Counted from the stretch's first letter, positions 35,062 to 43,637 are shown. The stretch: 64,000 nucleotides of DNA from Palsa-360 sp963719875 (GCA_963719875.1 CAVRDJ010000002.1:248001-312000); one strand, 5' to 3'. Notes: generated from the sequence alone by a model not told the origin. Numbers and translations are program-made.

Positions 35062-36030
35062 TTAAGGAATTAGAAGCAATTTCCCCGTCGTTTTTCTTCC
35101 TTCCAAATCCAGATGGGCCTGTTGCGCGTCCCGCAAAGGATAGATATGCTCGATGCGCAATTTTAATTTCCCCGACGCGATCATGTTCAGCACATCGGTG
35201 GCGCGGCGCTGAAGCTCTTCGTGGCTCGCAATGTGATGGCCCAGTGTGGGACGCGTGATAAATAGAGACCCTTTCTGCGCCAGCTTGCCCAAGTCGAACG
35301 GCGGCACAGGCCCGCTGGAAGCGCCGAAAAGTACGAGATAACCGCGAGGGCGAAGAACGTTGAGATCCTGATCGAAAGTGGTCTTGCCGACCCCGTCATA
35401 AACGACGTGAACTCCCTTTCCATCGGTAAGGCGCTTGGTCTCAACCTCAAAATCCTGCTTGGTGTAAAAAATCACCTCATCCGCGCCAGCTTCGCGCGCA
35501 AGTTTGGCCTTTTCCTCGGTGCTGACCGTGGCGATCACCCGGGCCCCAATATTTTTCGACATCTGCACGAGAAGCAGTCCAACTCCGCCCGCGGCTGCGT
35601 GGATCAACGCGATCTCGCCCTTTTTTAGCGGGTACGTGCTGTTGACCAGATAGTGCGCGGTTAGTCCTTGGAGCAACGCGGCGGCAGCCTGATGGTCCGA
35701 AATACCCGCCGCCACGCGGACGAGCCGGTCCGCCGGCACCGCTTCATAGTCCGCATATGCGCCCGTAATCCCCGTATAGGCGACTCGGTCACCTGCCTTG
35801 AATTCTTTTACTTCGCTGCCCACTTCACTGACCACTCCGCTGGCTTCCTGGCCAAGAATGAAAGGCGGAGTTATCGGATAGCGGCCCTCGCGGTAATAAA
35901 CGTCGACGTAATTCACCCCCGCCGCGGCGATCTTCACGAGCACTTCATTTGGCTTAGGCTTTGGAGTGGGAAGATCAATAAAGGTGAGGACTTCCACTCC
36001 TCCCGTTTTCGGGACTTGAATCGCTTTCAT
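35062..36030 (-). CDS. NADPH:quinone oxidoreductase (zeta-crystallin type)
   Basis: Medium-chain dehydrogenase/reductase without zinc, 322 residues. The N-terminal GroES-like domain (MKAIQVPKTGGVEVLTFIDLP) and the GQEASGVVSEVG motif (about 60) are typical. The Rossmann nucleotide-binding motif is AAAGGVGLLLVQMSKNIGA (about 145-165). The segment VYDGVGKTTFDQDLNVLRPRGYLVLFG completes the match to quinone oxidoreductase 1. It probably reduces quinones with NADPH in the cytoplasm. AGAGGAG lies about 5 bases before the ATG. It is not obviously part of an operon. Confidence 0.92.
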   Translation of the reverse strand: MKAIQVPKTGGVEVLTFIDLPTPKPKPNEVLVKIAAAGVNYVDVYYREGRYPITPPFILGQEASGVVSEVGSEVKEFKAGDRVAYTGITGAYADYEAVPADRLVRVAAGISDHQAAAALLQGLTAHYLVNSTYPLKKGEIALIHAAAGGVGLLLVQMSKNIGARVIATVSTEEKAKLAREAGADEVIFYTKQDFEVETKRLTDGKGVHVVYDGVGKTTFDQDLNVLRPRGYLVLFGASSGPVPPFDLGKLAQKGSLFITRPTLGHHIASHEELQRRATDVLNMIASGKLKLRIEHIYPLRDAQQAHLDLEGRKTTGKLLLIP

Positions 36031-36224
36031 CTAGGCTCCTCTTGGAGTTGTGCTCGTTCCGTTCCGACTCGTTTTTAGAGCCGGTATCATATTCCATCCG
36101 GCCTGTGGAAAAAGTGTGGAACGTTTATTTTTTATGTGGAAAACCGCCGCATAATGGACGCCAGGCATTGGCAACAATCGTGACAGGAGGCGAGGCTCCT
36201 GCCAGCTGACAAAGTCCCGTGATT

Positions 36225-37649
36225 TCATCGTCCAGACAAACGCTCTGCTGCAGCTTGTAACTGCTCCGCCTCGGCCAGGCGTTTAATATGTCCAAAGACG
36301 CGCAGGTGGATTTGGTGGACGATCGCATCCGACCACAGCCGCCAGTAAGACACAGGCCACATGCGATTTCTGTAATGCGAAGTGCCGGTGAGCAGGGTGC
36401 GGCCGCCAGGCAGCCGCGTCAGCACGAACTCCGCATCTTGCGCCTGAAAATACCCGCCATCGACATGTCGGGTATGAATGTGGCCATACGGTGATAATTC
36501 CTCCATCACAAGAGGTTCTCCGGAAATAGAAAATCTGAGGTATTCGTTCTCCTGCCAGACCTGAATCGGTTCGATGAACTGGCCGCTCGAAAATTGGCAT
36601 TCCCGCTCTGCTCCGAGTCCCGATCCCCGCAATGTGGATCGAATCGGATAGGCGATTCCAACTCGGAAAAGCCACTCGGTGGGCGGGGGAAGAGTTGGAA
36701 ATGAAGTCAGGAACTGCCACACTGTTTCCGCGGGCGCATTGATTTCGATTTGCGTGGTCACTTGAAGAATCGGCGGCTGTCGGGGTTTCAACGCTTCTGT
36801 TCCCAAAAGGAACGGAACCAAGAGAAGCATGGCGCTCAAAGTTGCCCGTGTCTGAAGACGGTTCCAGTGCCTTTGCTGAATCAAGTAGCCCAGTGATCCG
36901 CCCATCAAGGCCAGGATCAACCCAATGGGCGCGGCCATAACTAGACAGATCACCCCTTCGACAGCGAAACCCAGCAACATCAGTCCGAGCAGGGCAACCG
37001 AGAAACTAGCGACCGCCAAACAGCTGCGCAGGCTTCGTGGCCGGTGATATCCGTACAGCAAGACAGAAAAGAATCCAAGGCAAAACGGTAGGGCGACAAA
37101 CAATCCCCAGCCGTAAATCGCGAGCACGTTCACGCTTAAAAGCGTGGCTGCGGCCCCAAGCATCGAGGAAATCACCAACGCCATGGCGGCGCTCCCCCAG
37201 TTGCTTTCCGGAATGATTCGCTTGAGGACAGGATTCCCTTCCAGGCGCCAGGACTGTTGCACATCGTCAGCACGCCGCGATGGGTAGATACACAGAATGA
37301 CGAAGAAGAAAAGGTTCAGATACGGCGCAAAGAACAACACGACAAGCCATGCCGGCAGCCCCGCGGCTCGAAGTCGCCGCATCGTTAAAACTACGCCGAT
37401 CCATATGAACGGAAGCGAGAGCACCAGCATCGAGAGAAGGAATGTTCGATCCGCTGGAGCAAGCGAGGTTATGCGCACCGCTTGATCGAGCGGTACCCAG
37501 TAGTTGAATAGGCTCCACTTGCGATGGAAAACCAATGTAGCCAAAGTCCGGTCTAAATTGTGTTTGATTGCGAAACCCACCAATCCAACGAGTGCATAGG
37601 GACCGCGATCGATGGTTCCTTCGGAGGTCCAGAGATCAGGGAATTTCAT
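36225..37649 (-). CDS. DUF805-like membrane protein with C-terminal SRPBCC domain
   Basis: Fusion of 474 residues from ATG 37649, with GGAGAGG about 6 bases upstream. The N-terminal part (about 5-120) resembles DUF805: GTIDRGPYALVGLVGFAI and TMRRLRAAGLPAWLVVLFFAPYLNLFFFVIL. Further transmembrane helices extend to about residue 295. The soluble C-terminal part (about 300-465) begins VTTQIEINAPAETVWQFLTSF, the start of an SRPBCC/START-like lipid-binding domain. No catalytic residues are known for either domain. The gene is 19 bases downstream of the small membrane protein and probably co-transcribed with it. A lipid- or quinone-handling role is only inferred. Confidence 0.75.
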   Translation of the reverse strand: MKFPDLWTSEGTIDRGPYALVGLVGFAIKHNLDRTLATLVFHRKWSLFNYWVPLDQAVRITSLAPADRTFLLSMLVLSLPFIWIGVVLTMRRLRAAGLPAWLVVLFFAPYLNLFFFVILCIYPSRRADDVQQSWRLEGNPVLKRIIPESNWGSAAMALVISSMLGAAATLLSVNVLAIYGWGLFVALPFCLGFFSVLLYGYHRPRSLRSCLAVASFSVALLGLMLLGFAVEGVICLVMAAPIGLILALMGGSLGYLIQQRHWNRLQTRATLSAMLLLVPFLLGTEALKPRQPPILQVTTQIEINAPAETVWQFLTSFPTLPPPTEWLFRVGIAYPIRSTLRGSGLGAERECQFSSGQFIEPIQVWQENEYLRFSISGEPLVMEELSPYGHIHTRHVDGGYFQAQDAEFVLTRLPGGRTLLTGTSHYRNRMWPVSYWRLWSDAIVHQIHLRVFGHIKRLAEAEQLQAAAERLSGR

Positions 37650-37668
37650 CGTGCACCTCTCCATTTTC

Positions 37669-38133
37669 CTAATGAGCCCAAACTTTCCAAATGACGAGTC
37701 CTAAATTGGCGGCGGCCAGATACCCGAAGAGGGATGTCAGCAGGATGTGGCCGAGCATGAAGCCTCCGCCGCGAGGCCAATCCTTGTGTTCGTAGTAGAA
37801 AAAGTCGACGGCGATCCTGAGCGCCCAATAGACGCCGATGAAAAGGGCCAGGGCCAGCGCCGCGCGGTCGCCGCGAAGCATTTCGGCGTGCAGCGCCAGC
37901 GTGAGCGTTCCAAACGCGAGGATTGTCAGCACCGCGAATCCGCCGTGGACCCACATCAGCTTACGGTTGAACGAAGTGAGTTTCTGAAGGTCCACTTTCC
38001 AACCCAGTCTCGATGGCACCTGAAAGCTGGCAATCAAGACGCAGAAGTGCCCAATGCCCGCAAGCCACAACGCCGTGCTGAAAACTTCTTCAGTAGTATG
38101 CAGAGCGAAGAACGAAGTAATGAAGTTCATCAT
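37669..38133 (-). CDS. Four-helix integral membrane protein of unknown function
   Basis: Protein of 154 residues from ATG 38133, which has AGGAG 6 bases upstream. Four hydrophobic helices are visible: FSTALWLAGIGHFCVLIASF, MWVHGGFAVLTILAFGTLTL, ALALALFIGVYWALRIAVDFF and ILLTSLFGYLAAANLGLVIW. His residues occur near helix ends (IGHF, WVHGG), but no cofactor site can be assigned. The family is not recognised. It lies 20 bases after the wax-synthase-like gene and 19 bases before the DUF805-SRPBCC gene, so a common transcript is likely. Confidence 0.75.
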   Translation of the reverse strand: MMNFITSFFALHTTEEVFSTALWLAGIGHFCVLIASFQVPSRLGWKVDLQKLTSFNRKLMWVHGGFAVLTILAFGTLTLALHAEMLRGDRAALALALFIGVYWALRIAVDFFYYEHKDWPRGGGFMLGHILLTSLFGYLAAANLGLVIWKVWAH

Positions 38134-38153
38134 GAGCAGGCTCCTATCCGGTT

Positions 38154-39077
38154 CTACCGCGCGCCTATGGCCGTCAGAAATGGCAAGATCACGCCACGCA
38201 CAAACCACGGGTGAAACAGCAAGAAAGCCGGCGCACCGGCACAGATCACGGCAAACAACCAGCCTCGAGTTCCGGAACTCAGCCCCAGTCGTTTTCCCGG
38301 CAGCGATCGTTCAAATAGAACACCCAAACCCTGCAGGACAAAATAGCAAGTGGGCAGGCCGTAACCGCCGCGCGCCGGGACGGAGATCACCAGTTCGTGA
38401 ATCAGTCCGGAGGCGAAGAATGCCAACAGAGTCGCGACCAAAACGCCGCTGCGGGTTCGCACGGGCCGGAAAATGAGTCGATGCGTCAACTGGCGGAAGC
38501 CGAGATTCCATCGGCGTCCCCAAAAATCGCTCAGTGACGTGGCGGAAAGCGGCGCCTGCATGATCGGGCGCGCATCGACGCCCGCGGATCGCCATAGAAG
38601 CGATAAGACGTGGAACGTCCCAAAGTGCAAGACCAAAATAATTCCAAGCATGCCCACCCATCCGGCGAGCAAATTACTTGTCGCAGGCACGTGCCGCGCT
38701 ACGCCCCACAGCAGCAACGCGCCGAATGCGATCTTGGCGAATGCCCAGAGCCACTCCTGCCCTTCCGGCCTTTTCGCCTGCTTCTCAGAATCCAGGAATC
38801 CTGCGGCATCCATGCCCGGCCAGGCAAAGAGAAATCCAATGCTTCGGCCAATCGTCGCGCCGGCTACATTTCGCTGCTCCCACCACGACTGCCATTTGCA
38901 GCCAAAGAAAATCGCCGCCGCAAGCGCCCACATAAAGCACCATGGCGCGAGATAGGGCCGAACCGCAATCCCCGCCGCAGGCAAAACGATCAGCGGAATC
39001 CAGCCGGGCCACGCAATTTCGCTAGGACCCGATTTGGGGCCTATTCGAGCCGTCAATCCCGCAGCTGCGATTTTCAT
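38154..39077 (-). CDS. Wax-synthase-like MBOAT acyltransferase
   Basis: Integral membrane protein of 307 residues from ATG 39077, with GGAG 8 bases upstream. The key family phrase is LSDFWGRRWNLGFRQLTHRLIFRP (about 180-205), matching the SLxDFWGRRWN motif of plant-type wax synthases. The conserved MBOAT His lies in FFASGLIHELVIS (about 225). Seven or more hydrophobic helices flank these. Such enzymes transfer an acyl group from acyl-CoA to an alcohol in the membrane. The substrate here is unknown. Its neighbours, an epimerase-like protein and membrane proteins, suggest a lipid-modifying module. Confidence 0.78.
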   Translation of the reverse strand: MKIAAAGLTARIGPKSGPSEIAWPGWIPLIVLPAAGIAVRPYLAPWCFMWALAAAIFFGCKWQSWWEQRNVAGATIGRSIGFLFAWPGMDAAGFLDSEKQAKRPEGQEWLWAFAKIAFGALLLWGVARHVPATSNLLAGWVGMLGIILVLHFGTFHVLSLLWRSAGVDARPIMQAPLSATSLSDFWGRRWNLGFRQLTHRLIFRPVRTRSGVLVATLLAFFASGLIHELVISVPARGGYGLPTCYFVLQGLGVLFERSLPGKRLGLSSGTRGWLFAVICAGAPAFLLFHPWFVRGVILPFLTAIGAR

Positions 39078-39217
39078 CTCGGGTCTCCTTCCAGGCGTGG
39101 CGTGCCGAAAGTGTCCATCCCACGAGACCACAGAGCACGAACCCGAAGGCATTCGCATTGCCGTGGAATCTGGCCGTTTTCTCCTTCGCCCGCTCGAAGA
39201 AAAATGCGTCGCGCCAA

Positions 39218-40135
39218 TCATCGGTAATGCCTCTGCAACTCCGAGGAATATTGGGCACCCAGAACGGTGCCGTTCTTAGATAGCCACTCGCTGAATCGCG
39301 TCTGCCCGGTCGGCGGTTGTTTTGACACCAGCAGGTTTGCCATCAATCCTTCTAGCTCCTCACTCGTGAGCACCACGTCACCGACAATAGGCTCCATGAA
39401 ACGGAGCAGTTGATGGACAGCACGCCGGCTCACATGAATGAATTTAGGTTTACGGCCAACTGCCCACGCGATTTCCCGGACAAGGTTTTCGAATGCAAAA
39501 ATTTCAGGACCGACAGCGTCGAGCACCAAACTGTTTTCTGGCCGGGCGTTATTCATCGCCAGCTCCGCGAGGTCTTCCACGAAAATGGGCTGGATCTGAA
39601 ATTGCCCGGACCCGGGAATCGCAAACACCGGAAAATGCCGCGCGAACCAGGCGATATTGTTGATAAGGATATCTTCCATACCGAAGATGACAGTGGGCCG
39701 GAGAATCAGGTAGGACAGACCCGAATCCATGATTGCTTGCTCGACCAGGGCTTTGCCCGAATAGTACGGAAGGTGGGAATCGAGCGAAGGATTGGCGATG
39801 CTGAGATGCACGATCCTGCGGATGCCGGCTTCCCTGGCGGCTTGAATCAGCACGCGGGAATTCGCCACCGCCTCGTCGAACGTCGCGCCGCCATGATTGA
39901 ATCGCACCCAATACGTGTTGAAGAGAGTCGAAGCGCCTCGAAGCGATCGAACCAAGCCCCCGCGATCGCTAAAATCCATCGGAGCAATTTCGACTTGATT
40001 GCCGAACCAGTTCGGGCGTTTGGGATGGCTTGTAATAGTCCGAACTCGCCTGCCTGCGTCCAAGAGCCGCCGCGTGATGTATTTGCCGGTGTAGCCGAAC
40101 GCTCCGGTGACGACGTTCGAGCTCCTGTACGTCAC
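39218..40135 (-). CDS. NAD(P)-binding Rossmann-fold protein (NmrA / complex I 39-kDa-like)
   Basis: Atypical short-chain dehydrogenase of 305 residues. The nucleotide-binding motif VTGAFGYTGKYITRRLLDAG lies at residues 9-28. Instead of the classical Tyr-x3-Lys near residue 125, it has YYSGKALVEQAIMDSGLSY. The active Tyr-Lys pair is present in shifted context (Y124-x2/3-K). The segment LRPTVIFGMEDILINNIAWFARHFPVFAIPGSGQFQIQPIFVEDLA is typical of the NDUFA9-like group. The start is GTG 40135; the ribosome-binding site is weak. It follows the DCC gene by 42 bases. Its substrate is not known. Confidence 0.82.
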   Translation of the reverse strand: MTYRSSNVVTGAFGYTGKYITRRLLDAGRRVRTITSHPKRPNWFGNQVEIAPMDFSDRGGLVRSLRGASTLFNTYWVRFNHGGATFDEAVANSRVLIQAAREAGIRRIVHLSIANPSLDSHLPYYSGKALVEQAIMDSGLSYLILRPTVIFGMEDILINNIAWFARHFPVFAIPGSGQFQIQPIFVEDLAELAMNNARPENSLVLDAVGPEIFAFENLVREIAWAVGRKPKFIHVSRRAVHQLLRFMEPIVGDVVLTSEELEGLMANLLVSKQPPTGQTRFSEWLSKNGTVLGAQYSSELQRHYR

Positions 40136-40177
40136 TCATCGCTTGAGAACCGCCTTCGGTGGAGTGCTCTACCGCGT

Positions 40178-40612
40178 TCACCGGCCTTCTCCTCTTGGGT
40201 CTCCCATAACATCAACCTGCCTTCCATGGCCGGGAAGAGAACACGTACCAGCCGAGCATGTCCGATGATCGGCAAACCAGCGGTAGCAAGCGTCGAGAAT
40301 GCGCTTGACGCCGGGCAATTTCGCTGCGGCATAGAGCGGCCAAGCCCACCAGAATTGCCCCGCGAGATAAACGATGGCTTCGGCGCCGCCGAAAATATTG
40401 CCGTCGGCGGTGGCGACGCGCATTTCCCGGAGCAAATCCTGGGGTGGCAAGGCAAGAAGGGCTTGCACGCGCGGGTCCTGCAAAGCCGCGAGGCCGAAGC
40501 CGCGGGTTTCAAGTGGGCGGCGGAAGCGGCGAGCCAGCGAGGTGCAGACGCTACAATCGCGGTCGAAGAAGACCCAGCCGCGTTGCGCGTGCTTTCCTTT
40601 TGTATCAGTCAT
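40178..40612 (-). CDS. DCC-family thiol-disulfide oxidoreductase-like protein (DUF393)
   Basis: Protein of 144 residues with the family motif DRDCSVC at residues 17-23, which is shaped like a thioredoxin CxxC site. The middle shows GAEAIVYLAGQFWWAWPLYAAAKLPGVKRILDACYRWFADHR, standard for DUF393. Two further Cys near the C-terminus (TCSAGTC) are also seen in the family. It starts MTDTKG at ATG 40612; the bases around this start repeat those at the GbsR gene start. A terminator separates it from GbsR, so it may have its own promoter. The cellular partner is unknown. Confidence 0.88.
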   Translation of the reverse strand: MTDTKGKHAQRGWVFFDRDCSVCTSLARRFRRPLETRGFGLAALQDPRVQALLALPPQDLLREMRVATADGNIFGGAEAIVYLAGQFWWAWPLYAAAKLPGVKRILDACYRWFADHRTCSAGTCSLPGHGRQVDVMGDPRGEGR

Positions 40613-40617
40613 TTCTG
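40602..40617. promoter_or_regulatory. 16-bp element shared with the GbsR gene start (copy 1)
   Basis: GTATCAGTCATTTCTG on the plus strand, covering the start codon of the DCC gene. An identical copy is at 41201-41216 across the GbsR start codon. A regulator-binding role is inferred; shared N-terminal codons from a duplicated gene start are the alternative. Confidence 0.4.
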
Positions 40618-40641
40618 AACTAAGAGAAATCATGGGCCACC

Positions 40642-40668
40642 AAAAAAAGGCGGTCGCCCGCCTTTTCC
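40642..40668 (-). terminator. Rho-independent terminator after the GbsR gene
   Basis: On the minus strand, AAAAGGCGGGCGACCGCCTT forms a GGCGG/CCGCC stem with a GCGA loop and runs into seven T residues. It lies 4 bases past the GbsR stop. Confidence 0.8.
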
Positions 40669-40671
40669 TTT

Positions 40672-41211
40672 TCAGCCGCGCAGCAGCTTGCGTAGCCCGC
40701 CGCGGAGCTTTACTAATCCCTTCAGCGCGCTCGGCGAGAGGCTGCGGAATTCCTCGAACAGAGCGCTGAGCAGGACCACGAATTCCAGCAACTCTTCCAT
40801 TTGCTCGCGCGCGTAGGCGTCCGTCGAGCCCGATTTCTTCGCTTCCGCCACGCACTCCCGTACTACGGCAATTGTGGGATCGAATTCGCGCCGTTTGCGC
40901 TCCTCCAGGATCACTCGGAACATTTCCCAGAGGTCCTTCATGGACTCAAAATGCTGCCGCCGGTCGCCAAACACGGAAACGCCGCGCACGATGCGCCAGC
41001 CCTGCAACTCGCGCAGGCTGGTGCTCACGTTGGAACGCGCGACGGAAAGGGCCTGGGCGATTTCCTCCGCCGAAAGGGGCCGGTCGGAAAGAAACAGCAG
41101 GGCGTGGACTTGTGCGACGGTGCGATTAATGCCCCAGCGCGTGCCCATTTCGCCCCAGTGGAGAATAAACTTTTGGGCGGCGGGGGAGAGCGATTTGGAA
41201 GTATCAGTCAT
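40672..41211 (-). CDS. GbsR/MarR-family transcriptional regulator
   Basis: Winged-helix regulator of 179 residues. The N-terminus FILHWGEMGTRWGINRTVAQVHALLFLSD is typical of the GbsR group, followed by the helix-turn-helix SAEEIAQALSVARSNVSTSLRELQGW (about 50-75) and a wing with GDRRQHF. The helical C-terminal part (about 95-160) would mediate dimerisation and ligand sensing. A near-palindrome ACTGAAATTACAGT upstream (41222-41235) may be its own operator. Downstream on the same strand lie the DCC, epimerase-like, MBOAT and membrane genes, which it may control. The ligand is unknown. Confidence 0.9.
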   Translation of the reverse strand: MTDTSKSLSPAAQKFILHWGEMGTRWGINRTVAQVHALLFLSDRPLSAEEIAQALSVARSNVSTSLRELQGWRIVRGVSVFGDRRQHFESMKDLWEMFRVILEERKRREFDPTIAVVRECVAEAKKSGSTDAYAREQMEELLEFVVLLSALFEEFRSLSPSALKGLVKLRGGLRKLLRG

Positions 41212-41235
41212 TTCTGTCTGTACTGAAATTACAGT
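41201..41235. promoter_or_regulatory. GbsR upstream region: 16-bp element copy 2 and near-palindrome
   Basis: GTATCAGTCATTTCTG at 41201-41216 repeats 40602-40617. Next to it, ACTGAAATTACAGT at 41222-41235 is a near-palindrome (ACTG/CAGT arms around AATT). Both fit autoregulation by the adjacent regulator. Confidence 0.45.
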
Positions 41236-41294
41236 AATGCGGAGTGTTTGTCAAGACCTTTTCTGAGCGCACACTGGGAGGGTTCAGGATGTCC

Positions 41295-41360
41295 CCCGGG
41301 AACGCCAATCTCCCGATTGGCGTGGGCCGCGGCGCCAATCGGGAGATTGGCGTTCCCGGG
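41295..41360. repeat. 28-bp perfect inverted repeat with nested hairpins
   Basis: The arms 41295-41322 and 41333-41360 are exact complements around a 10-base loop. Each arm contains its own hairpin, CGCCAATC and GATTGGCG around TCCC. It lies 15 bases past the APC permease stop. A diverged relative is at 46009-46075. Confidence 0.92.
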
Positions 41361-41375
41361 TCTCTTCAGAGCGAC

Positions 41376-43637
41376 TTACGAACCGGGTTTCCGGCGACCT
41401 CGAATCTCAATGAGGTGTTGACGCAACGCGCCGACAATCTCTTCCCGCCGTCCGTTCACGATATTCTTGCGCAGTTCCTCGAGGGCGATGTGCACGACGT
41501 CATGGTGATGGAGCTCCTCAGGCGCGACTTCGTTGCTGAGCTCGAGCCAGATGCCATGGAGCAAATCGATTTCCTTCGACGTCAGCCGCGGGGCGTGCGG
41601 CCCCAAATAAAAAATATGCTCCTGCCCCCCCGGCGTATGGATTTCGAGCGTCAGGTGGGGTCTCGGCTCCGGCAGCGCTTCCCAGGCCAGGCCCGCGATG
41701 CGCGCCTCATCCGGCACCGCTCTCCAGGATGACATTCCCAAAGCGATGGTGGTGGATTGCAAGCTTTGAGCGGCACGCAGGATGCCGTCCCACTTCTCCG
41801 TTGCGGGCGCGACGGCCAGATGAATGGATTTGCCTTTCGCCTCCGCCAGGGACAGAGCTCGAGTAAACAATTCCTGTTCGTTCACGCTAAAAAGCTCATC
41901 GGCCGAAAGTCCATGCTCGCCGGAACTCGCGCGGCCCAAAACACGCATGTGAAGGACCACGACATCCTGCTGGCGCGGATTGACGCGGTCCAATACCGCG
42001 GCCAGGTTATAGAGCGTGTTGGAATTTCGAATCATCACCAACTCGTTCCCGGGACGCACGCACAGAGCGGCAGGCGTTAGCTCTCCATCGGACTCCAAAT
42101 TAAACTGGTCGAGTTCCTGGTGTTTGGCGCCATGCTTCAGCGTGATCTTTTCGGAGATTTCAAACACGGTAAAGAAGATTAGAGTGAATGCCAGGCCTGA
42201 AATCGTCGCCACTTGCTTGGTAAACAGATTCATGATGCTTAGCGCAAAAAGGGTCAGCGTAATCAAACCCAAGCCCACCGGAATCTCCGTCTTGCCCACT
42301 GTGAAATTCAGTGGGACGCGGAAATCCCGCTTCCCCGGTTGTTTGTAGCGAAGCACCAACACCGCCAGCCCTTTCATCGCGAAGCTCCACATCACACCAA
42401 ACGCGTATGCTTCGCCGAGCACGAAGATGTCTCCGCGGCTCAGGAGGATGGTGAAAAGTTGCAGACCCACCACGAGGTTGAGCATCCGGTAGGAAGTTCC
42501 GAAGCGAGGATGCGGGTGGCGAAACCAAAGCGGCAGGATGCCATCCTCGGAGACCCGGTTCAGGACGCCGTTCGAGCCCACGATTGCGGTGTTGACGGCT
42601 CCGGCCAGCATCAGGACCCCGACGAGGACAACAAACCCCTCAAAACCCAGCTTCAGGTTGATTGGACCAACAAAATTCATGGCCAATCCGCTAATGAGAT
42701 TTCCAAAATACTGAGGCCGAATGGCATCCGGAATGATCATGGAGGCGAAAAATGAAACGCCCGCAGTGAAAATCAAACTGTAGACGAATATAACCAGCCC
42801 CGCCTTTTCCAGGTTGGGCAACTTGGGATGCTCGACTTCCCGGTAGACCTGGGCCAGCGTTTCCTCGCCGCTCATGGCCAGAACCGAGTGCCCCAGTCCG
42901 ATGAGGATTCCGATCAGCGCGACCGTATGCGGCAAGCTGCTGAGGCGCAGCCAGCCCAGGGCTTCCGGCGCAAAGGTCAGACTGGCATGTGTTGGAAATG
43001 GCGGGAGATGAGCGCCCCGCACCCAAACGGTCAGGATGCACCAGGTAATCATGACAACCACCATCACCGTGGTCACGTACATGATGCGCAGTGCTTTCCC
43101 GCTGGACTCCGGAATCCCCTTGATATTCTCCCACCAAAAATAAACCGTGACGGCGATCGCAAAGATGGCCGAGGTGGAATTGATGGGAAGAATCAGATTG
43201 AAATGGACGCGCGCAAACAGCTCGTTCAAAAATCCCGTCAAATATTGGCCCGCGGAGACGCCGCTGATGGGTCCGGTCAAGATATAGTCGAACATCAGCG
43301 CGGACACGGAGAATTTCGCGAGCGTGCTGCCCATGGCCTCTTTCACGACCCGATAAACGCCGCCCCGCACGAACATGCTACAGCTCTCGATATACATCGA
43401 TCGCACGGCATAGGCGAACAGCATGATGGCCAGAATGAACCAGGGAGCAGCCTTACCGATCGCCTGCTCGGCGATCGCACCCGCGTAAAAGGCGGACGAC
43501 CCGAGGTCATTGAGCACGATGGCGGCCGCTCGCCAGAAAGAAATGAAGGAAAGCATGGCGGTCGTCGCAATCACGACTCTAGGAAGCGCGGGTTTCCGAG
43601 CCGCGTCGGTCGGCTGGGGAATTTGGTTTGTCGACAT
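41376..43637 (-). CDS. APC-family amino acid permease with cytoplasmic C-terminal domain
   Basis: Secondary transporter of 753 residues. The first 500 contain about 12 transmembrane helices, including AAIVLNDLGSSAFYAGAIAEQAIG (unwound TM1 region) and GLGHSVLAMSGEETLAQVYREVEHPKLPN (about 255-285), which resembles APC superfamily helix 6. The last 250 residues are soluble. They have alternating strands and helices (ELVMIRNSNTLYNLAAVLDRV, DVVVLHMRVLG, GKSIHLAVAPATEKW, STTIALGMSSW) like a universal-stress-protein-type fold. Such tails may regulate transport. No strong ribosome-binding site precedes ATG 43637. The substrate is unknown. Confidence 0.88.
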   Translation of the reverse strand: MSTNQIPQPTDAARKPALPRVVIATTAMLSFISFWRAAAIVLNDLGSSAFYAGAIAEQAIGKAAPWFILAIMLFAYAVRSMYIESCSMFVRGGVYRVVKEAMGSTLAKFSVSALMFDYILTGPISGVSAGQYLTGFLNELFARVHFNLILPINSTSAIFAIAVTVYFWWENIKGIPESSGKALRIMYVTTVMVVVMITWCILTVWVRGAHLPPFPTHASLTFAPEALGWLRLSSLPHTVALIGILIGLGHSVLAMSGEETLAQVYREVEHPKLPNLEKAGLVIFVYSLIFTAGVSFFASMIIPDAIRPQYFGNLISGLAMNFVGPINLKLGFEGFVVLVGVLMLAGAVNTAIVGSNGVLNRVSEDGILPLWFRHPHPRFGTSYRMLNLVVGLQLFTILLSRGDIFVLGEAYAFGVMWSFAMKGLAVLVLRYKQPGKRDFRVPLNFTVGKTEIPVGLGLITLTLFALSIMNLFTKQVATISGLAFTLIFFTVFEISEKITLKHGAKHQELDQFNLESDGELTPAALCVRPGNELVMIRNSNTLYNLAAVLDRVNPRQQDVVVLHMRVLGRASSGEHGLSADELFSVNEQELFTRALSLAEAKGKSIHLAVAPATEKWDGILRAAQSLQSTTIALGMSSWRAVPDEARIAGLAWEALPEPRPHLTLEIHTPGGQEHIFYLGPHAPRLTSKEIDLLHGIWLELSNEVAPEELHHHDVVHIALEELRKNIVNGRREEIVGALRQHLIEIRGRRKPGS

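Noticed and set aside
39022..39258. Small minus-strand frame with a possible helix (AFGFVLCGLVGWTLSARHAW)
   Set aside because: It overlaps both the epimerase end and the MBOAT start and has no initiation codon with a ribosome-binding site.
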